Of a stretch of 64,000 nucleotides of DNA, positions 9,667-18,088 are shown piece after piece. Made by a program: the position numbers and the translations under genes. Source of the stretch: Rheinheimera mangrovi (lineage in GTDB: Bacteria > Pseudomonadota > Gammaproteobacteria > Enterobacterales > Alteromonadaceae); assembly GCF_003990335.1 (NCBI RefSeq), contig NZ_CP034683.1:1874501-1938500 (forward strand), given 5' to 3'. Below the pieces are notes generated by a model. That model worked only from the letters and a program-made list of their open reading frames with translations. It was not told where the DNA came from and searched no databases. Position 1 is the stretch's first letter; each line of letters begins with the position of its first letter.

Positions 9667-11047
9667 AAAATTGCGGGAAAAAGTACTGGAGCTGACCTTT
9701 GAGCGGGACAGTGCCTTGTTGCATGTCAGGTTGAATCAACTGCTGCAAAAAGGACTGGATGCCATTTTAAGTTCGGATACGCTGGAAGATACGTTCAGCA
9801 AATTTTTTGGTGTGATGGCCGAGGGCGTACAGTTTGACTGTGCAGTGTTATTACGTCTGGAAGAGACACGCTTTACGATGTTGGCTAAGCAAAATGCGCC
9901 GCTATGGCCCGATCAGGCCGAGTTGGGGAGTTGCACTTTAATGAATGCCTTGTGTGGCAGGCATTCTGTCGCTGTGTTTAATCTGATGCTATTGCCCGGA
10001 TGGGGTGAGTCTGTCAGTCAGTGGTGGCCTCAAATCCATTCTGCTTTGTTTCAGTGCATTCAAACCCGTGAGCAACAGTTTTTATTGATACTGGGGTCTG
10101 GCTCTGTGGCTGCTTTTGGGCCTTCTGAAGAAAAGATCATGGGACAATTTATCAGCTTCGTCGCCAGTACTATTGCCAGTGTGGAAAACAAAAAGCTCTA
10201 TATAGCATCACAGTCACTAAAAGAGCGGCAGCAACGAATAGAACAAAGCTTGCTTCAGTCGGAGAAAATGGCGTCATTGGGTCAGTTAGCTGCCGGTGTG
10301 GCGCATGAGCTGAATAATCCAATAGGGTTTTTGCTCAGTAATATTCATATGTTTCAAACCTACTTATCTATTTTTAAGGCATTGCTGAATAACTACCGCT
10401 TGCTTGAAGATGTCACGCAAAGTGAAACCGTGAAACAACAAGCTAAAAAAGATCTTGAGTTATTGTATCAAAAGGAAGACGTGGCTTTTTTGCTTGAAGA
10501 CAGCGATATGCTGATTTCTGACTCGCTTGAAGGTGCGATCAGGGTCCGGGATATAGTGCAGAGCCTGCGGCGTTTTTCGCATCCGGATACGGATCAGATA
10601 GAACTGGTAGATCTGAATGAAAGTATTGAATCGACCATTAAAATCATCAGTGGTGAGCTCAAACATTCGTTGCGTCTGAACAAACAGCTGTACTCAGGCT
10701 CTTTGTATGTGATGGGAAAATCCAATCAGATTGGTCAGGTGTTTCTGAACATTATGATGAATGCCAGACAAGCCATTACTCACGATCACGGCGAACTGAA
10801 AATTAGCTCAGGCCTGCAGGATAATGAGGCCTGGGTCGCGATTGAAGACAACGGCACAGGAATTGAACCTCAGCACATCAACAGATTATTTGAACCCTTT
10901 TTTACTACCAAGGACGTAGGCAAAGGCACAGGCCTTGGCTTGTCATTGTGCCACAGTATTATGTTGCAGCACAGCGGCCGTATTGAAGTGCTGAGTGAGC
11001 CAGGATTATTCAGTCGCTTCACCTTGTATTTTCCACTGGCAGGATAG
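9653..11047 (+). CDS. soluble histidine kinase with N-terminal GAF-like domain, partner of the FIST protein
   Basis: A 464-residue cytoplasmic kinase. Residues about 20-185 look GAF-like, followed by a coiled coil, a HisKA domain with AHELNNP (His219), and a HATPase domain with NIMMNARQA, DNGTGI and GTGLGLS. There is no membrane segment, so the signal is cytoplasmic, most simply from the overlapping FIST gene. ATG 9653 is chosen over ATG 9626 because GGAG lies 6 nt upstream and the overlap with the FIST gene shrinks to 14 nt. Likely targets are the three Hno-like receivers and the CheY-like receiver. It is convergent with the next kinase, with only 14 nt between stops. Confidence 0.88.
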   Translation: MPSIEKLREKVLELTFERDSALLHVRLNQLLQKGLDAILSSDTLEDTFSKFFGVMAEGVQFDCAVLLRLEETRFTMLAKQNAPLWPDQAELGSCTLMNALCGRHSVAVFNLMLLPGWGESVSQWWPQIHSALFQCIQTREQQFLLILGSGSVAAFGPSEEKIMGQFISFVASTIASVENKKLYIASQSLKERQQRIEQSLLQSEKMASLGQLAAGVAHELNNPIGFLLSNIHMFQTYLSIFKALLNNYRLLEDVTQSETVKQQAKKDLELLYQKEDVAFLLEDSDMLISDSLEGAIRVRDIVQSLRRFSHPDTDQIELVDLNESIESTIKIISGELKHSLRLNKQLYSGSLYVMGKSNQIGQVFLNIMMNARQAITHDHGELKISSGLQDNEAWVAIEDNGTGIEPQHINRLFEPFFTTKDVGKGTGLGLSLCHSIMLQHSGRIEVLSEPGLFSRFTLYFPLAG

Positions 11048-11061
11048 CTGGAGCTTTGTTG

Positions 11062-12348
11062 TTACTCCTCTGGGATTGCTGACAAGGGCAATTGGATCAC
11101 AAACTCTGCGCCTTGCCCTGCAGGGCTGGTGACACTCAATTTGCCCTGATGCTTTTGAATAATACTGTAGGACAATGACAGCCCCAGTCCAGTGCCTGCT
11201 CCGACCGGTTTTGTGGTGAAAAATGGCTCAAATACTTTAGTTATATGCTGTGGTGCTATACCTGTTCCAGTATCACGTATGCTGATCCTGGCGAAATCTC
11301 CTGCTGTGCTTATCCGGATATAAATATCACCTGGCTGGTCCATCGCCTGAACCGCGTTAAGCAGTAAATTCATAAAAACCTGGTTGATTTGCATCGACTG
11401 GCAATACACCAACGGCATTTGCTCTTGGTAGTCTTTGTGAATAGTGGCTTTGTATTTCAGTTCGTTATTGATAATGCGCAGTGTGCTTTCCATGCCATCT
11501 ATCAGGTTGGTTTCTTTCCACTGTGAAGTGTCGACATGAGAAAACTCCCTCAGACTTTTGACGATAGACATGACTCTGCCCGTGCCCTCCAGTGATTCAG
11601 TGATAAGTTCCGGCATATCCCGGAGTAAAAAATCGAGATTATGATTGGTGTTGTACTGTTGATAGTCTGCGGCTAATTCGGCCGCAGGATGTTTGGCCAG
11701 CAACTGTCCGGCGAAGTCCAGCGCCTGTATCAGGGTCTGGCAATAATGCTGCAAGGTTTCCAGATTTGACGATACAAAGCCAATGGGGTTATTAATTTCA
11801 TGAGCCACCCCGGCAGCCAGCTGTCCTATCGACGCCATTTTTTCTGCCTGCAGCAATTGATTCTGTGCTTCTTCCAGTTTACGGATTAGTTCGGCCTGCG
11901 CCTTGTGCTCATCTTCCAATTGCCTGTGCGCTTGTCTGAGTGCAATGGAATAGGACGCTGTGGTGGTGGCATCTGTAATGGCAAGAAACAAGTGGCTGAT
12001 CTGACCTTCATCGTTGAAAATAGGCACTATTTCCATATTCTGGTACATCAGTTCTTCTTGCCCTGTGACAGGTCGTGAACTTTTAAATCGGAAGATATGC
12101 GGACGTTGTTCCCAGTAACTAAAGCTGGTGTTTTTCAGTATAAATACCGAATCTAGTTTGCGTTTAAGAAATCTGGCCTGATCAGGAAAAAGCTCCAATA
12201 GGTTGCGGCCTAGCGTCTGTTCTACGGGCATTTGCAAACGCTCAGCAAAAAAATCGTTCCATAACACTATGGTGTAATCAGGTGTTAGCAGGCATGCGCC
12301 TATCGGCAGCTGTCTGATCAGTTGTGAAGCCAGTTGTTCATCTATCAT
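11062..12348 (-). CDS. soluble PAS-domain histidine kinase
   Basis: A 428-residue kinase: PAS domain at about 8-128 (LPIGACLLTPDYTIVLWND), coiled coil about 133-170, HisKA with AEKMASIGQLAAGVAHEINN (His183), and HATPase with NLLLNAVQA, DTGTGI and GTGLGLS near the C-terminus. No membrane helix is seen. The HisKA stretch is strongly similar to that of the FIST-linked kinase, so the two probably arose by duplication or share response regulators. It is last in a minus-strand operon with the CheY-like and CheC-like genes (20 nt from the latter). The PAS ligand is unknown. Confidence 0.87.
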   Translation of the reverse strand: MIDEQLASQLIRQLPIGACLLTPDYTIVLWNDFFAERLQMPVEQTLGRNLLELFPDQARFLKRKLDSVFILKNTSFSYWEQRPHIFRFKSSRPVTGQEELMYQNMEIVPIFNDEGQISHLFLAITDATTTASYSIALRQAHRQLEDEHKAQAELIRKLEEAQNQLLQAEKMASIGQLAAGVAHEINNPIGFVSSNLETLQHYCQTLIQALDFAGQLLAKHPAAELAADYQQYNTNHNLDFLLRDMPELITESLEGTGRVMSIVKSLREFSHVDTSQWKETNLIDGMESTLRIINNELKYKATIHKDYQEQMPLVYCQSMQINQVFMNLLLNAVQAMDQPGDIYIRISTAGDFARISIRDTGTGIAPQHITKVFEPFFTTKPVGAGTGLGLSLSYSIIQKHQGKLSVTSPAGQGAEFVIQLPLSAIPEE

Positions 12349-12368
12349 AGGTTACGATCCGCGGGTGA

Positions 12369-12950
12369 TCATTGTAATAGCATATCTAAGTGGTGCATTA
12401 ATGGATACAGTGAATCCTGTTTCAGGCAAATAAGGATCCGGGCGTGGAAACTGGTTTCCGGTATTTGAAACTGAACCTCCATCAATAAAGCCTGCTGCCA
12501 GTTTAATTGTTCACTACAAAGTGAGGCGGGGTTGAACAGCACAGGTGCTGCCAACTGGATTTTAAAATTCAGCTGAGAGATCAAACCGTGCAGGCAAGCT
12601 CCGGCCAGTATATTGGTGAGTTCAAGTAGCAACTCTTGCCGATCTTGTTCTGGCAGAGGTATATCGTAGTGCATCAGTCTGGCTATAGCTTCGTTGCCAT
12701 TGTCGGTCATCAGTGAAATCATTTCGCCACTCAACTCACCCAAAAAGGATTGTTGCGCCAAATGCTGTTGAACCGGCTGCTTTAAACATCCGATAAAGTC
12801 CTGACGACTGCTTTGCTTTACCGATGGAATAGATAATTGCACCTGTGTCTGGATCAGTCGAGCCAGTACGTCAGCTGCTTGACCCATTGAGATGTTCAGC
12901 ACTTCCTGTAATGCATCCCGCTGTTCTTCAGACAAAAATTGCCCGCTCAT
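12369..12950 (-). CDS. CheC-like phosphatase
   Basis: A 193-residue protein resembling the CheC/CheX/FliY family, which dephosphorylates CheY-type receivers. Two family active-site signatures (Glu-x-x-Asn on a helix) are visible: Glu16/Asn19 in LQEVLNISMGQAADVL and Glu110/Asn113 in LELTNILAGACL, spaced as in two-site CheC proteins. Its ATG overlaps the stop of the CheY-like gene by 4 nt, so the pair is translationally coupled and most likely acts together. No chemotaxis gene (cheA, cheW, receptor) is in the window, which favours a role in this local phosphorelay over flagellar chemotaxis. Confidence 0.8.
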   Translation of the reverse strand: MSGQFLSEEQRDALQEVLNISMGQAADVLARLIQTQVQLSIPSVKQSSRQDFIGCLKQPVQQHLAQQSFLGELSGEMISLMTDNGNEAIARLMHYDIPLPEQDRQELLLELTNILAGACLHGLISQLNFKIQLAAPVLFNPASLCSEQLNWQQALLMEVQFQIPETSFHARILICLKQDSLYPLMHHLDMLLQ

Positions 12951-13312
12951 AGCAGCCCAAGCTCTTTAAGTGTGCTTGCAAGCAAAAGGGGGTCCAGCGG
13001 TTTTTTCAGAAAACGAAAGGCGCCTAAAGCGCTGACCAATGCTTGCGCCTGTGTTTGAATATCTGCACTAATGACGATGACCACAGCTTTTTCATGATGC
13101 TGTTTTAAGTAGGTCAGCACCTGATAACCATCCATTTCCGGCATTTGCAAATCCAAAAACAACACTTCAGCCAGGCCATTTTCAACCGCTGTGATCGCTT
13201 CTTTACCGTTTGCGGCTTCGCAAATGCTGACATCCCATTGCACAGGCAATGCCCGTCGAATGGTTTTGCGGGACAGCGCTGAATCGTCCGCTATAGTGAT
13301 AGGAATAGGCAT
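12947..13312 (-). CDS. single-domain CheY-like response regulator
   Basis: A 121-residue stand-alone receiver with acidic pair Asp9/Asp10 (IADDSALSR), phosphoacceptor Asp54 (FLDLQMPEMDGY) and Lys104 (LKKPLDP). There is no output domain, so it must act by binding a partner or passing phosphate on. ATG 13312 has AGGAG 6 nt upstream and is preferred to the in-frame TTG at 13318. It is the first gene of a minus-strand operon continuing with the CheC-like phosphatase (ATGA overlap) and the PAS kinase, giving a compact kinase/receiver/phosphatase module. Confidence 0.88.
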   Translation of the reverse strand: MPIPITIADDSALSRKTIRRALPVQWDVSICEAANGKEAITAVENGLAEVLFLDLQMPEMDGYQVLTYLKQHHEKAVVIVISADIQTQAQALVSALGAFRFLKKPLDPLLLASTLKELGLL

Positions 13313-13329
13313 ATACAACTCCTTAGCCT

Positions 13330-13344
13330 GACTTTTTAAAAGTC
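13330..13344. promoter_or_regulatory. candidate operator palindrome upstream of CheY-like gene
   Basis: GACTTTT-T-AAAAGTC is a perfect 7-1-7 inverted repeat 18 nt upstream of the CheY-like start codon. It could be an operator for the operon; it differs from the palindrome at 7119. No T-tract or GC-rich stem suggests a terminator. Confidence 0.3.
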
Positions 13345-13457
13345 TAGACCAAAAAGTTTAAAATGAAAATAATGATAAAAATATGTTTGCAAAATAGTGT
13401 TAAGTAGGTGTTTTGATAAAAATGAAATTCATTGTGAAGCGGATACAAAAATCGGAT

Positions 13458-13492
13458 CAGCTCATATGGTTAAGTGTGCACCATCTGAGCTG
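13458..13492. repeat. imperfect palindrome/hairpin, possible terminator of the wecA operon or REP-like unit
   Basis: Arms 13458-13469 and 13481-13492 (CAGCTCA plus ATGG against CCAT plus TGAGCTG, one internal mismatch) enclose an 11-nt loop. It lies 15 nt past the stop of the minus-strand pyruvyltransferase, and minus-strand transcription meets five T residues about 6 nt beyond the stem, so a terminator is possible. The flanking GGGGTCAG on the minus strand resembles ends of REP-type elements (impression only). Confidence 0.4.
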
Positions 13493-13506
13493 ACCCCATT
13501 ATCAGT

Positions 13507-14685
13507 TTAACGGCCTAAGTATTTATCCAGAGTTTTATATAAACCTTGCCACATGGTTTGGTTTTTCTGCTTCAGTTTAGCGGCGTTTTCTGCCAGACGA
13601 GGCGCGATTTCTTCCTGTTCAGCCAGTAACTGACTGACTTTTTGCGTCAGACTTACGGCAGAGAGTTTTTCCAGGCAATAATCCGCCATACCAAAATCAG
13701 ACATCATGGCGTGATACTTGTGGCTCCAGCTGGTGGCGATACAAGGCACACCCTGACTCAGCGCATTAATAGCACCGTGGAAACGCGAGCTGATAGCCAC
13801 AGAGCTTTGGCCGATAAAGGCTTTAACGGCCAGTGGGTCTTCAATCTGAATAATTTCACAAGGCGCTAAGCGGGAAATTTCCTGACACAACAGCTGATCT
13901 TCTTTACCTTCGTGATTCACCAGCACTACAGCGTAACCTAATTCCACCAGCTGATTGGCTGCAGCAGCAAAAGCTTCGACATAGTTGGTGCGTTCGGCTT
14001 CCGCATTGGCGTGATTAAACTTGGACACCACTTTGCTGTTTGGAATTAAAGCCGCAAATTTGCCTTCAATTTCAGGCAGGGCTGTGGTGCTGTGGCCTTT
14101 TAAGCCGACGGTAAAGTCAGGCGTTAACTTCACTGTATCCGGCAGATTGGCTTCGCAGCTTTGTAAATGGCTGAAGGACACCGGGTCGCGCACATAAATC
14201 AGAGCTGCGCTGTGGATGATATCGCGCATAGCGGCTTTGCTTTCGTCACTGGTAAAAGGCCCAAAGGCTTGAGGCATAAAGACAAAAGGTTTGCCTGCTT
14301 CTTTAAAACGTTTTACTTCACGGGCGGTATTTTGCAGAAACTTTAAAGGCCACTGATCGCCATAAGCAAAACCGCTGGCTTCTAAAATGACGTCAACATC
14401 ACGCTCTGTCACCATGCCGTAGCGTTTCATCAGGTTACGCATTGATCCTGGTAATTTGCCAAACCATGGCGTTAAATCCAAAGCTTTACGACGGAATGAA
14501 ACTTTTTGCCATGCGCCTAATAATGCACGCTCACGGTAGGGCAGGTTAGGGCCAGGCGATAACACCAGCTCAGTGTTGTTTAAGGTTTTTAAGCCCTGCA
14601 AACAGGCCAGCAGCATCAGGTAGGCGCCTTTATTGCGGAACTGCACGCCTTTGATTTCGACTAATAAGGCTTTTGATTCAGACAT
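13507..14685 (-). CDS. polysaccharide pyruvyl transferase family protein
   Basis: A 392-residue cytosolic protein of the WcaK/CsaB-like family, which transfers a pyruvate ketal from phosphoenolpyruvate onto sugars of surface polysaccharides. The GT-B-like two-lobed fold shows in an N-terminal part with KGVQFRNKGAYLMLL (a family-typical NKG start), a central FVFMPQAFGPF region, and C-terminal SSRFHGAINALSQGVPCIAT, the conserved substrate-binding segment. It is the last gene of the wecA operon, overlapping the nitroreductase gene by 8 nt. GGAG lies about 10 nt before the ATG. The family also contains glycosyltransferase-like members, so the reaction is likely but not certain. Confidence 0.85.
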   Translation of the reverse strand: MSESKALLVEIKGVQFRNKGAYLMLLACLQGLKTLNNTELVLSPGPNLPYRERALLGAWQKVSFRRKALDLTPWFGKLPGSMRNLMKRYGMVTERDVDVILEASGFAYGDQWPLKFLQNTAREVKRFKEAGKPFVFMPQAFGPFTSDESKAAMRDIIHSAALIYVRDPVSFSHLQSCEANLPDTVKLTPDFTVGLKGHSTTALPEIEGKFAALIPNSKVVSKFNHANAEAERTNYVEAFAAAANQLVELGYAVVLVNHEGKEDQLLCQEISRLAPCEIIQIEDPLAVKAFIGQSSVAISSRFHGAINALSQGVPCIATSWSHKYHAMMSDFGMADYCLEKLSAVSLTQKVSQLLAEQEEIAPRLAENAAKLKQKNQTMWQGLYKTLDKYLGR

Positions 14686-15715
14686 AAGTTAATAACTCCG
14701 TAGCGGTTTTCTTCTCGGAGTGAGGGATCAACGCCTGCGGATCAGGGTAACCCACAGCAATCAGCATCACGACTCGTTCGAAAGGTTGTAATTTCAGTAA
14801 GCGGCCAATTTTGGCTTCGTAGTTTTCGATATCAGGCCAGTTGATAGAGCAAGAGGCCAGGCCCATGGTTTCCAAAGCCAGCATCAGTTGCATATTGGAT
14901 AAGCTGGCGTCGATATAAATCACGTGGCGGTCGCGCTCAAAAGGATAAGCACTTAAATCTCCGACCACAGCAAGCAGGGCAGGAATGCCATTGGCATAAC
15001 CTACTGTGCCCATAGGCAAGTTGGCTAACTTATTCAGCATCTCGCCTTCTGTGGCTGCAATATAACGAAACGGTTGACGATTACAGGCACTTGGCGCCTG
15101 AGCTGCAGCAGCAACCGCTTGTTCCAGAACGGTTTTAGGTACGCTCTGAGGTAAAAAAGTACGGACTGAACAACGCTGCTGGCACAAGATTAAAAACTGC
15201 TCGTAGCTGATGTCAGCGCGAGGTCTTTGTTCGTAAGGAGCTGGTGCAGAAGGGCGGCTTTGTGCTAAACGTGGGGTGATCTGGGCTTTTAATGCAGCGA
15301 AAGTGACAGGTTGACTGGCTCCTTCTGGCCATTGGGTGACAGAAAAGTAGCTATCCATCACATCGTGGCAATATTTCAGCAGCACTAAATCTAACGCCTG
15401 ATGATCGGCCAGCAGGTTTTGCAATGCAGTTAAAGTTTCGTCAATATAGTCCAGCGCAAACAAGGATTTGCGTGGCACCATGCTTAAACCTTTTTCCAGC
15501 CTGTGAATATTCCTGCGTAAAATAACGGTCGCTATACTACTGCTTTCTTCATGCAGATGATAATGATGCCGGCCCGCCGCTGTGGCATGTTGCTCACGGC
15601 GAAAATGCGGGTTAAAAAATGCGTAATACAGCGTTGCCGCCAGACGGCTTTTGGCTGCATAAGGTAACAAGACCTTGTCGAGCTTTTGCCTGATTTGTTG
15701 GAGTTGTTTTTTCAT
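14678..15715 (-). CDS. nitroreductase-family protein in polysaccharide cluster
   Basis: A 345-residue protein. The C-terminal half (about 185-330) is an FMN-binding nitroreductase-like domain with SVRTFLPQSVPKTVLEQAV, APSACNRQPFRY (a typical FMN phosphate contact region) and a late ALETMGLASCSINW segment. The N-terminal ~180 residues, with RRNIHRLEKGLSM, are an extension found in nitroreductase-like proteins of polysaccharide loci (recalled, not verified). The overlap with the flippase gene (ATGA, 4 nt) and with the pyruvyltransferase (8 nt) shows tight coupling. It may oxidise or reduce a glycan precursor; the actual substrate is unknown. Confidence 0.8.
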   Translation of the reverse strand: MKKQLQQIRQKLDKVLLPYAAKSRLAATLYYAFFNPHFRREQHATAAGRHHYHLHEESSSIATVILRRNIHRLEKGLSMVPRKSLFALDYIDETLTALQNLLADHQALDLVLLKYCHDVMDSYFSVTQWPEGASQPVTFAALKAQITPRLAQSRPSAPAPYEQRPRADISYEQFLILCQQRCSVRTFLPQSVPKTVLEQAVAAAAQAPSACNRQPFRYIAATEGEMLNKLANLPMGTVGYANGIPALLAVVGDLSAYPFERDRHVIYIDASLSNMQLMLALETMGLASCSINWPDIENYEAKIGRLLKLQPFERVVMLIAVGYPDPQALIPHSEKKTATELLTYV

Positions 15716-17028
15716 ACCGTCTCTTTGTCTACCACCACTCCAGAAGTTTTAACCTTGATTAGTTGCCATAACTGACGACGGGTTCTTCCGGAAAAAAATA
15801 AAAAGAAAAATGAAGCGTATGCATAAGAAATTAGTGTCGCCCAGGCTGCACCATCAATGCCCATAATAGGGATGAGCCACCAGTTCAGCAGTACGTTCAG
15901 CACTGCACCTATGCCATGACTGGCCAGAGATAAAGGCTCCTGACCGGTAATAATTAAATGTTGTCCTATCAAATACCGGATAAAAATAAACACACCGGCC
16001 CAGATATGGATTTGCAGTACTGAAATACCTGCTTTAAATTCTTCACCAAAGATCAGTGGTACCAGAGGCGGTGCGACGATAAATATAACTACTGCTATGG
16101 CAAGTGCCATCGCAAAAAAGTAACTGGTGTATCTTCGCAGCAGCAACAAATAACCAGACCAACTCACCTGATGACTTTTCAGTAACTCAGGATAATACCG
16201 CACTGCTAATGTCGCTGGTATGACATACCACAGCTCTGAAATTCGGCTGACCGCTGTATAAACCCCGGCGGCTTCTATATCAATCATACGTTCAATCATA
16301 ATTAAATCGATACGCAGATAAACTACAGATAAAATACCTGAAACCCATAACCAGCTGGAGCGACGTAATAGCTCTTTGCCTTGCTGCCAGTTAAACCAGG
16401 CTGGAGTCAGGCGGCCAGATTCTTTGTTATGGCCTTTATAAATCTGGTATTGCAATACACCTACGGCTGCAAATTCCAGACCTACTATCCAGAACAAAGC
16501 ACCAATGCCAAGGCCATACCAAAGTGCTGCCAACTTGGCGATCAGGCCTAAAACACCTAATCCCAGCTTACTGTAGGCAAGGGTTCGGAAATGGCCTAAA
16601 TAGTTCTGGTGGTATTCAAATAAAATAAAAGCGTTAAATAGCTGACCCACAAAAAGCACTGCGGCGCCCAACTGATAAGGTTCAAATTCAGCGGGTAAAT
16701 ACCAGCTAAAACCGATAAACATCAGAGCCGCAAACACAAAACCTACAACCAACCTCATCCAGGTTGCAGTAAATAAAATCAACTGGCCTGTATGTGCATT
16801 AACGGCGTGTTGTACCGATTTCTGTACCTGATTATTTAAGCCTAAATTGGCTAGCGGTGCTAAAAATGCACTCCAGGTCATCACGATAGAGTAATAACCT
16901 GTAGCTTCAGGACCCAGCATCCGCGCGACAATAATAGTAATTAACGCGCCAGCCGCCAGCTTGACTATACGTTCACCTAATAAAGCAACGGCTTTGGCTT
17001 TGGCGACTTTGACTAAAAACTTAACCAC
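15712..17028 (-). CDS. Wzx-type polysaccharide flippase (first of two)
   Basis: A multi-helix inner-membrane protein of the MOP/PST superfamily, expected to move lipid-linked oligosaccharide across the inner membrane. From GTG 17028 it has 438 residues, with family features LGERIVKLAAG near the start, VARMLGPEATGYYSIVMTW, then about 12 hydrophobic helices. The frame stays open to GTG 17100, but that would overlap wecA by 80 nt; GTG 17028 leaves an 8-nt overlap typical of this operon. The start is therefore inferred and has no clear Shine-Dalgarno. A second flippase of the same superfamily lies at 23115-24371, so the two may serve different glycans. Confidence 0.85.
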   Translation of the reverse strand: MVKFLVKVAKAKAVALLGERIVKLAAGALITIIVARMLGPEATGYYSIVMTWSAFLAPLANLGLNNQVQKSVQHAVNAHTGQLILFTATWMRLVVGFVFAALMFIGFSWYLPAEFEPYQLGAAVLFVGQLFNAFILFEYHQNYLGHFRTLAYSKLGLGVLGLIAKLAALWYGLGIGALFWIVGLEFAAVGVLQYQIYKGHNKESGRLTPAWFNWQQGKELLRRSSWLWVSGILSVVYLRIDLIMIERMIDIEAAGVYTAVSRISELWYVIPATLAVRYYPELLKSHQVSWSGYLLLLRRYTSYFFAMALAIAVVIFIVAPPLVPLIFGEEFKAGISVLQIHIWAGVFIFIRYLIGQHLIITGQEPLSLASHGIGAVLNVLLNWWLIPIMGIDGAAWATLISYAYASFFFLFFSGRTRRQLWQLIKVKTSGVVVDKETV

Positions 17029-18088
17029 GTCGTTTCGCTTTGTAACGTTTGATTGCACGGGTGATACGCCAAATATGCTGCAAAGTGTATGAATAAACAC
17101 TGAATACTATTAGGAATAACAGCAACATAATTAAATCAGGCACCATCAGGTACTCACCAATGACGCCGAGAGTGGCGAGCATGCAGGAAAAGCTACTGAT
17201 CACCACCAGCGCCTGACGGGAATTTAAGCCAAGACGCAGGAAGATATGATGTAAATGTTCACGGTCTGCTAAAAAGGGTGACTGACCTTTACGGATACGG
17301 CGCAGCATAATAGCCACCATATCCATCAGTGGTACTGCAATCACCCATAATGCGGTGACAGGACGGAAGCTGGCTGTGTCGCTTTGGGTGCCGATGATTA
17401 ACAACCAAATCACGGTTAAGCCAATTAGCATGCTGCCGGCGTCACCCATAAAAATTTTGCCTTTGCCTTTTCCCACTACGTCCAGGTTAAACAGCAAATA
17501 AGGAATAAGTGCAAACACCAACACCATAGGCAAAACCGCGTGTTCCAGCTGTCCTCCCATGCCCATCATCAGGGTCACAGAGACAAAAGTGACACCACTG
17601 AGCATGCCTGCCAGACCATCTATGCCATCAATCATATTAAAAGCGTTAATGGCGGCAATAACAGCAATCAGGGTCACAGGTATACCTATGTAGCCTAAAG
17701 TGACATCGCCCAGTGAAAATAAGTTACCTAAATTACCCAAATGCAGTTGCAGGCCGTACACCATGGCAGAACCTATCAGCAGTTGGACACAAAGCCGTAA
17801 TTTGACACTTAAGTCCATAAAGTCATCAAATACACCCAGAATGACAATAGTGCCGCCACACAGCAGGTAGTAATAATGAATATCTTCGGGTAAACCAAAC
17901 CAGGCCAATGTCAGGCCAACGCCGGTAAATATGGAAATACCACCTATTAATGGCACAGATCCTGTGTGCTGTTTGCGGCCAGCAGGTTTGTCCACTAATC
18001 CCACTTTGACAGACAAGGGGATCAGAATAAAAATGGCAGTCAGGGTAAGAACAAAAGTGGTAATAAACAGCTGCAAATGTTCGGTCAT
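17021..18088 (-). CDS. wecA: WecA-type undecaprenyl-phosphate GlcNAc-1-phosphate transferase
   Basis: A 355-residue polytopic membrane enzyme of the MraY/WecA family that links a HexNAc-1-phosphate, normally GlcNAc-1-P, to undecaprenyl phosphate and so starts glycan assembly. Key motifs are present: DDFMD (Asp88, 89, 92), NAFNMIDGIDGLAG (Asp154, 157), MGDAGS (Asp216) and the cytoplasmic His-rich DREHLHHIFLRLG (276-288). About 11 hydrophobic helices are visible. It is first in the minus operon wecA-wzx-nitroreductase-pyruvyltransferase, divergent from the glycosyltransferase operon. WecG and WecC nearby suggest GlcNAc-ManNAcA as the first disaccharide. Confidence 0.92.
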   Translation of the reverse strand: MTEHLQLFITTFVLTLTAIFILIPLSVKVGLVDKPAGRKQHTGSVPLIGGISIFTGVGLTLAWFGLPEDIHYYYLLCGGTIVILGVFDDFMDLSVKLRLCVQLLIGSAMVYGLQLHLGNLGNLFSLGDVTLGYIGIPVTLIAVIAAINAFNMIDGIDGLAGMLSGVTFVSVTLMMGMGGQLEHAVLPMVLVFALIPYLLFNLDVVGKGKGKIFMGDAGSMLIGLTVIWLLIIGTQSDTASFRPVTALWVIAVPLMDMVAIMLRRIRKGQSPFLADREHLHHIFLRLGLNSRQALVVISSFSCMLATLGVIGEYLMVPDLIMLLLFLIVFSVYSYTLQHIWRITRAIKRYKAKRRG

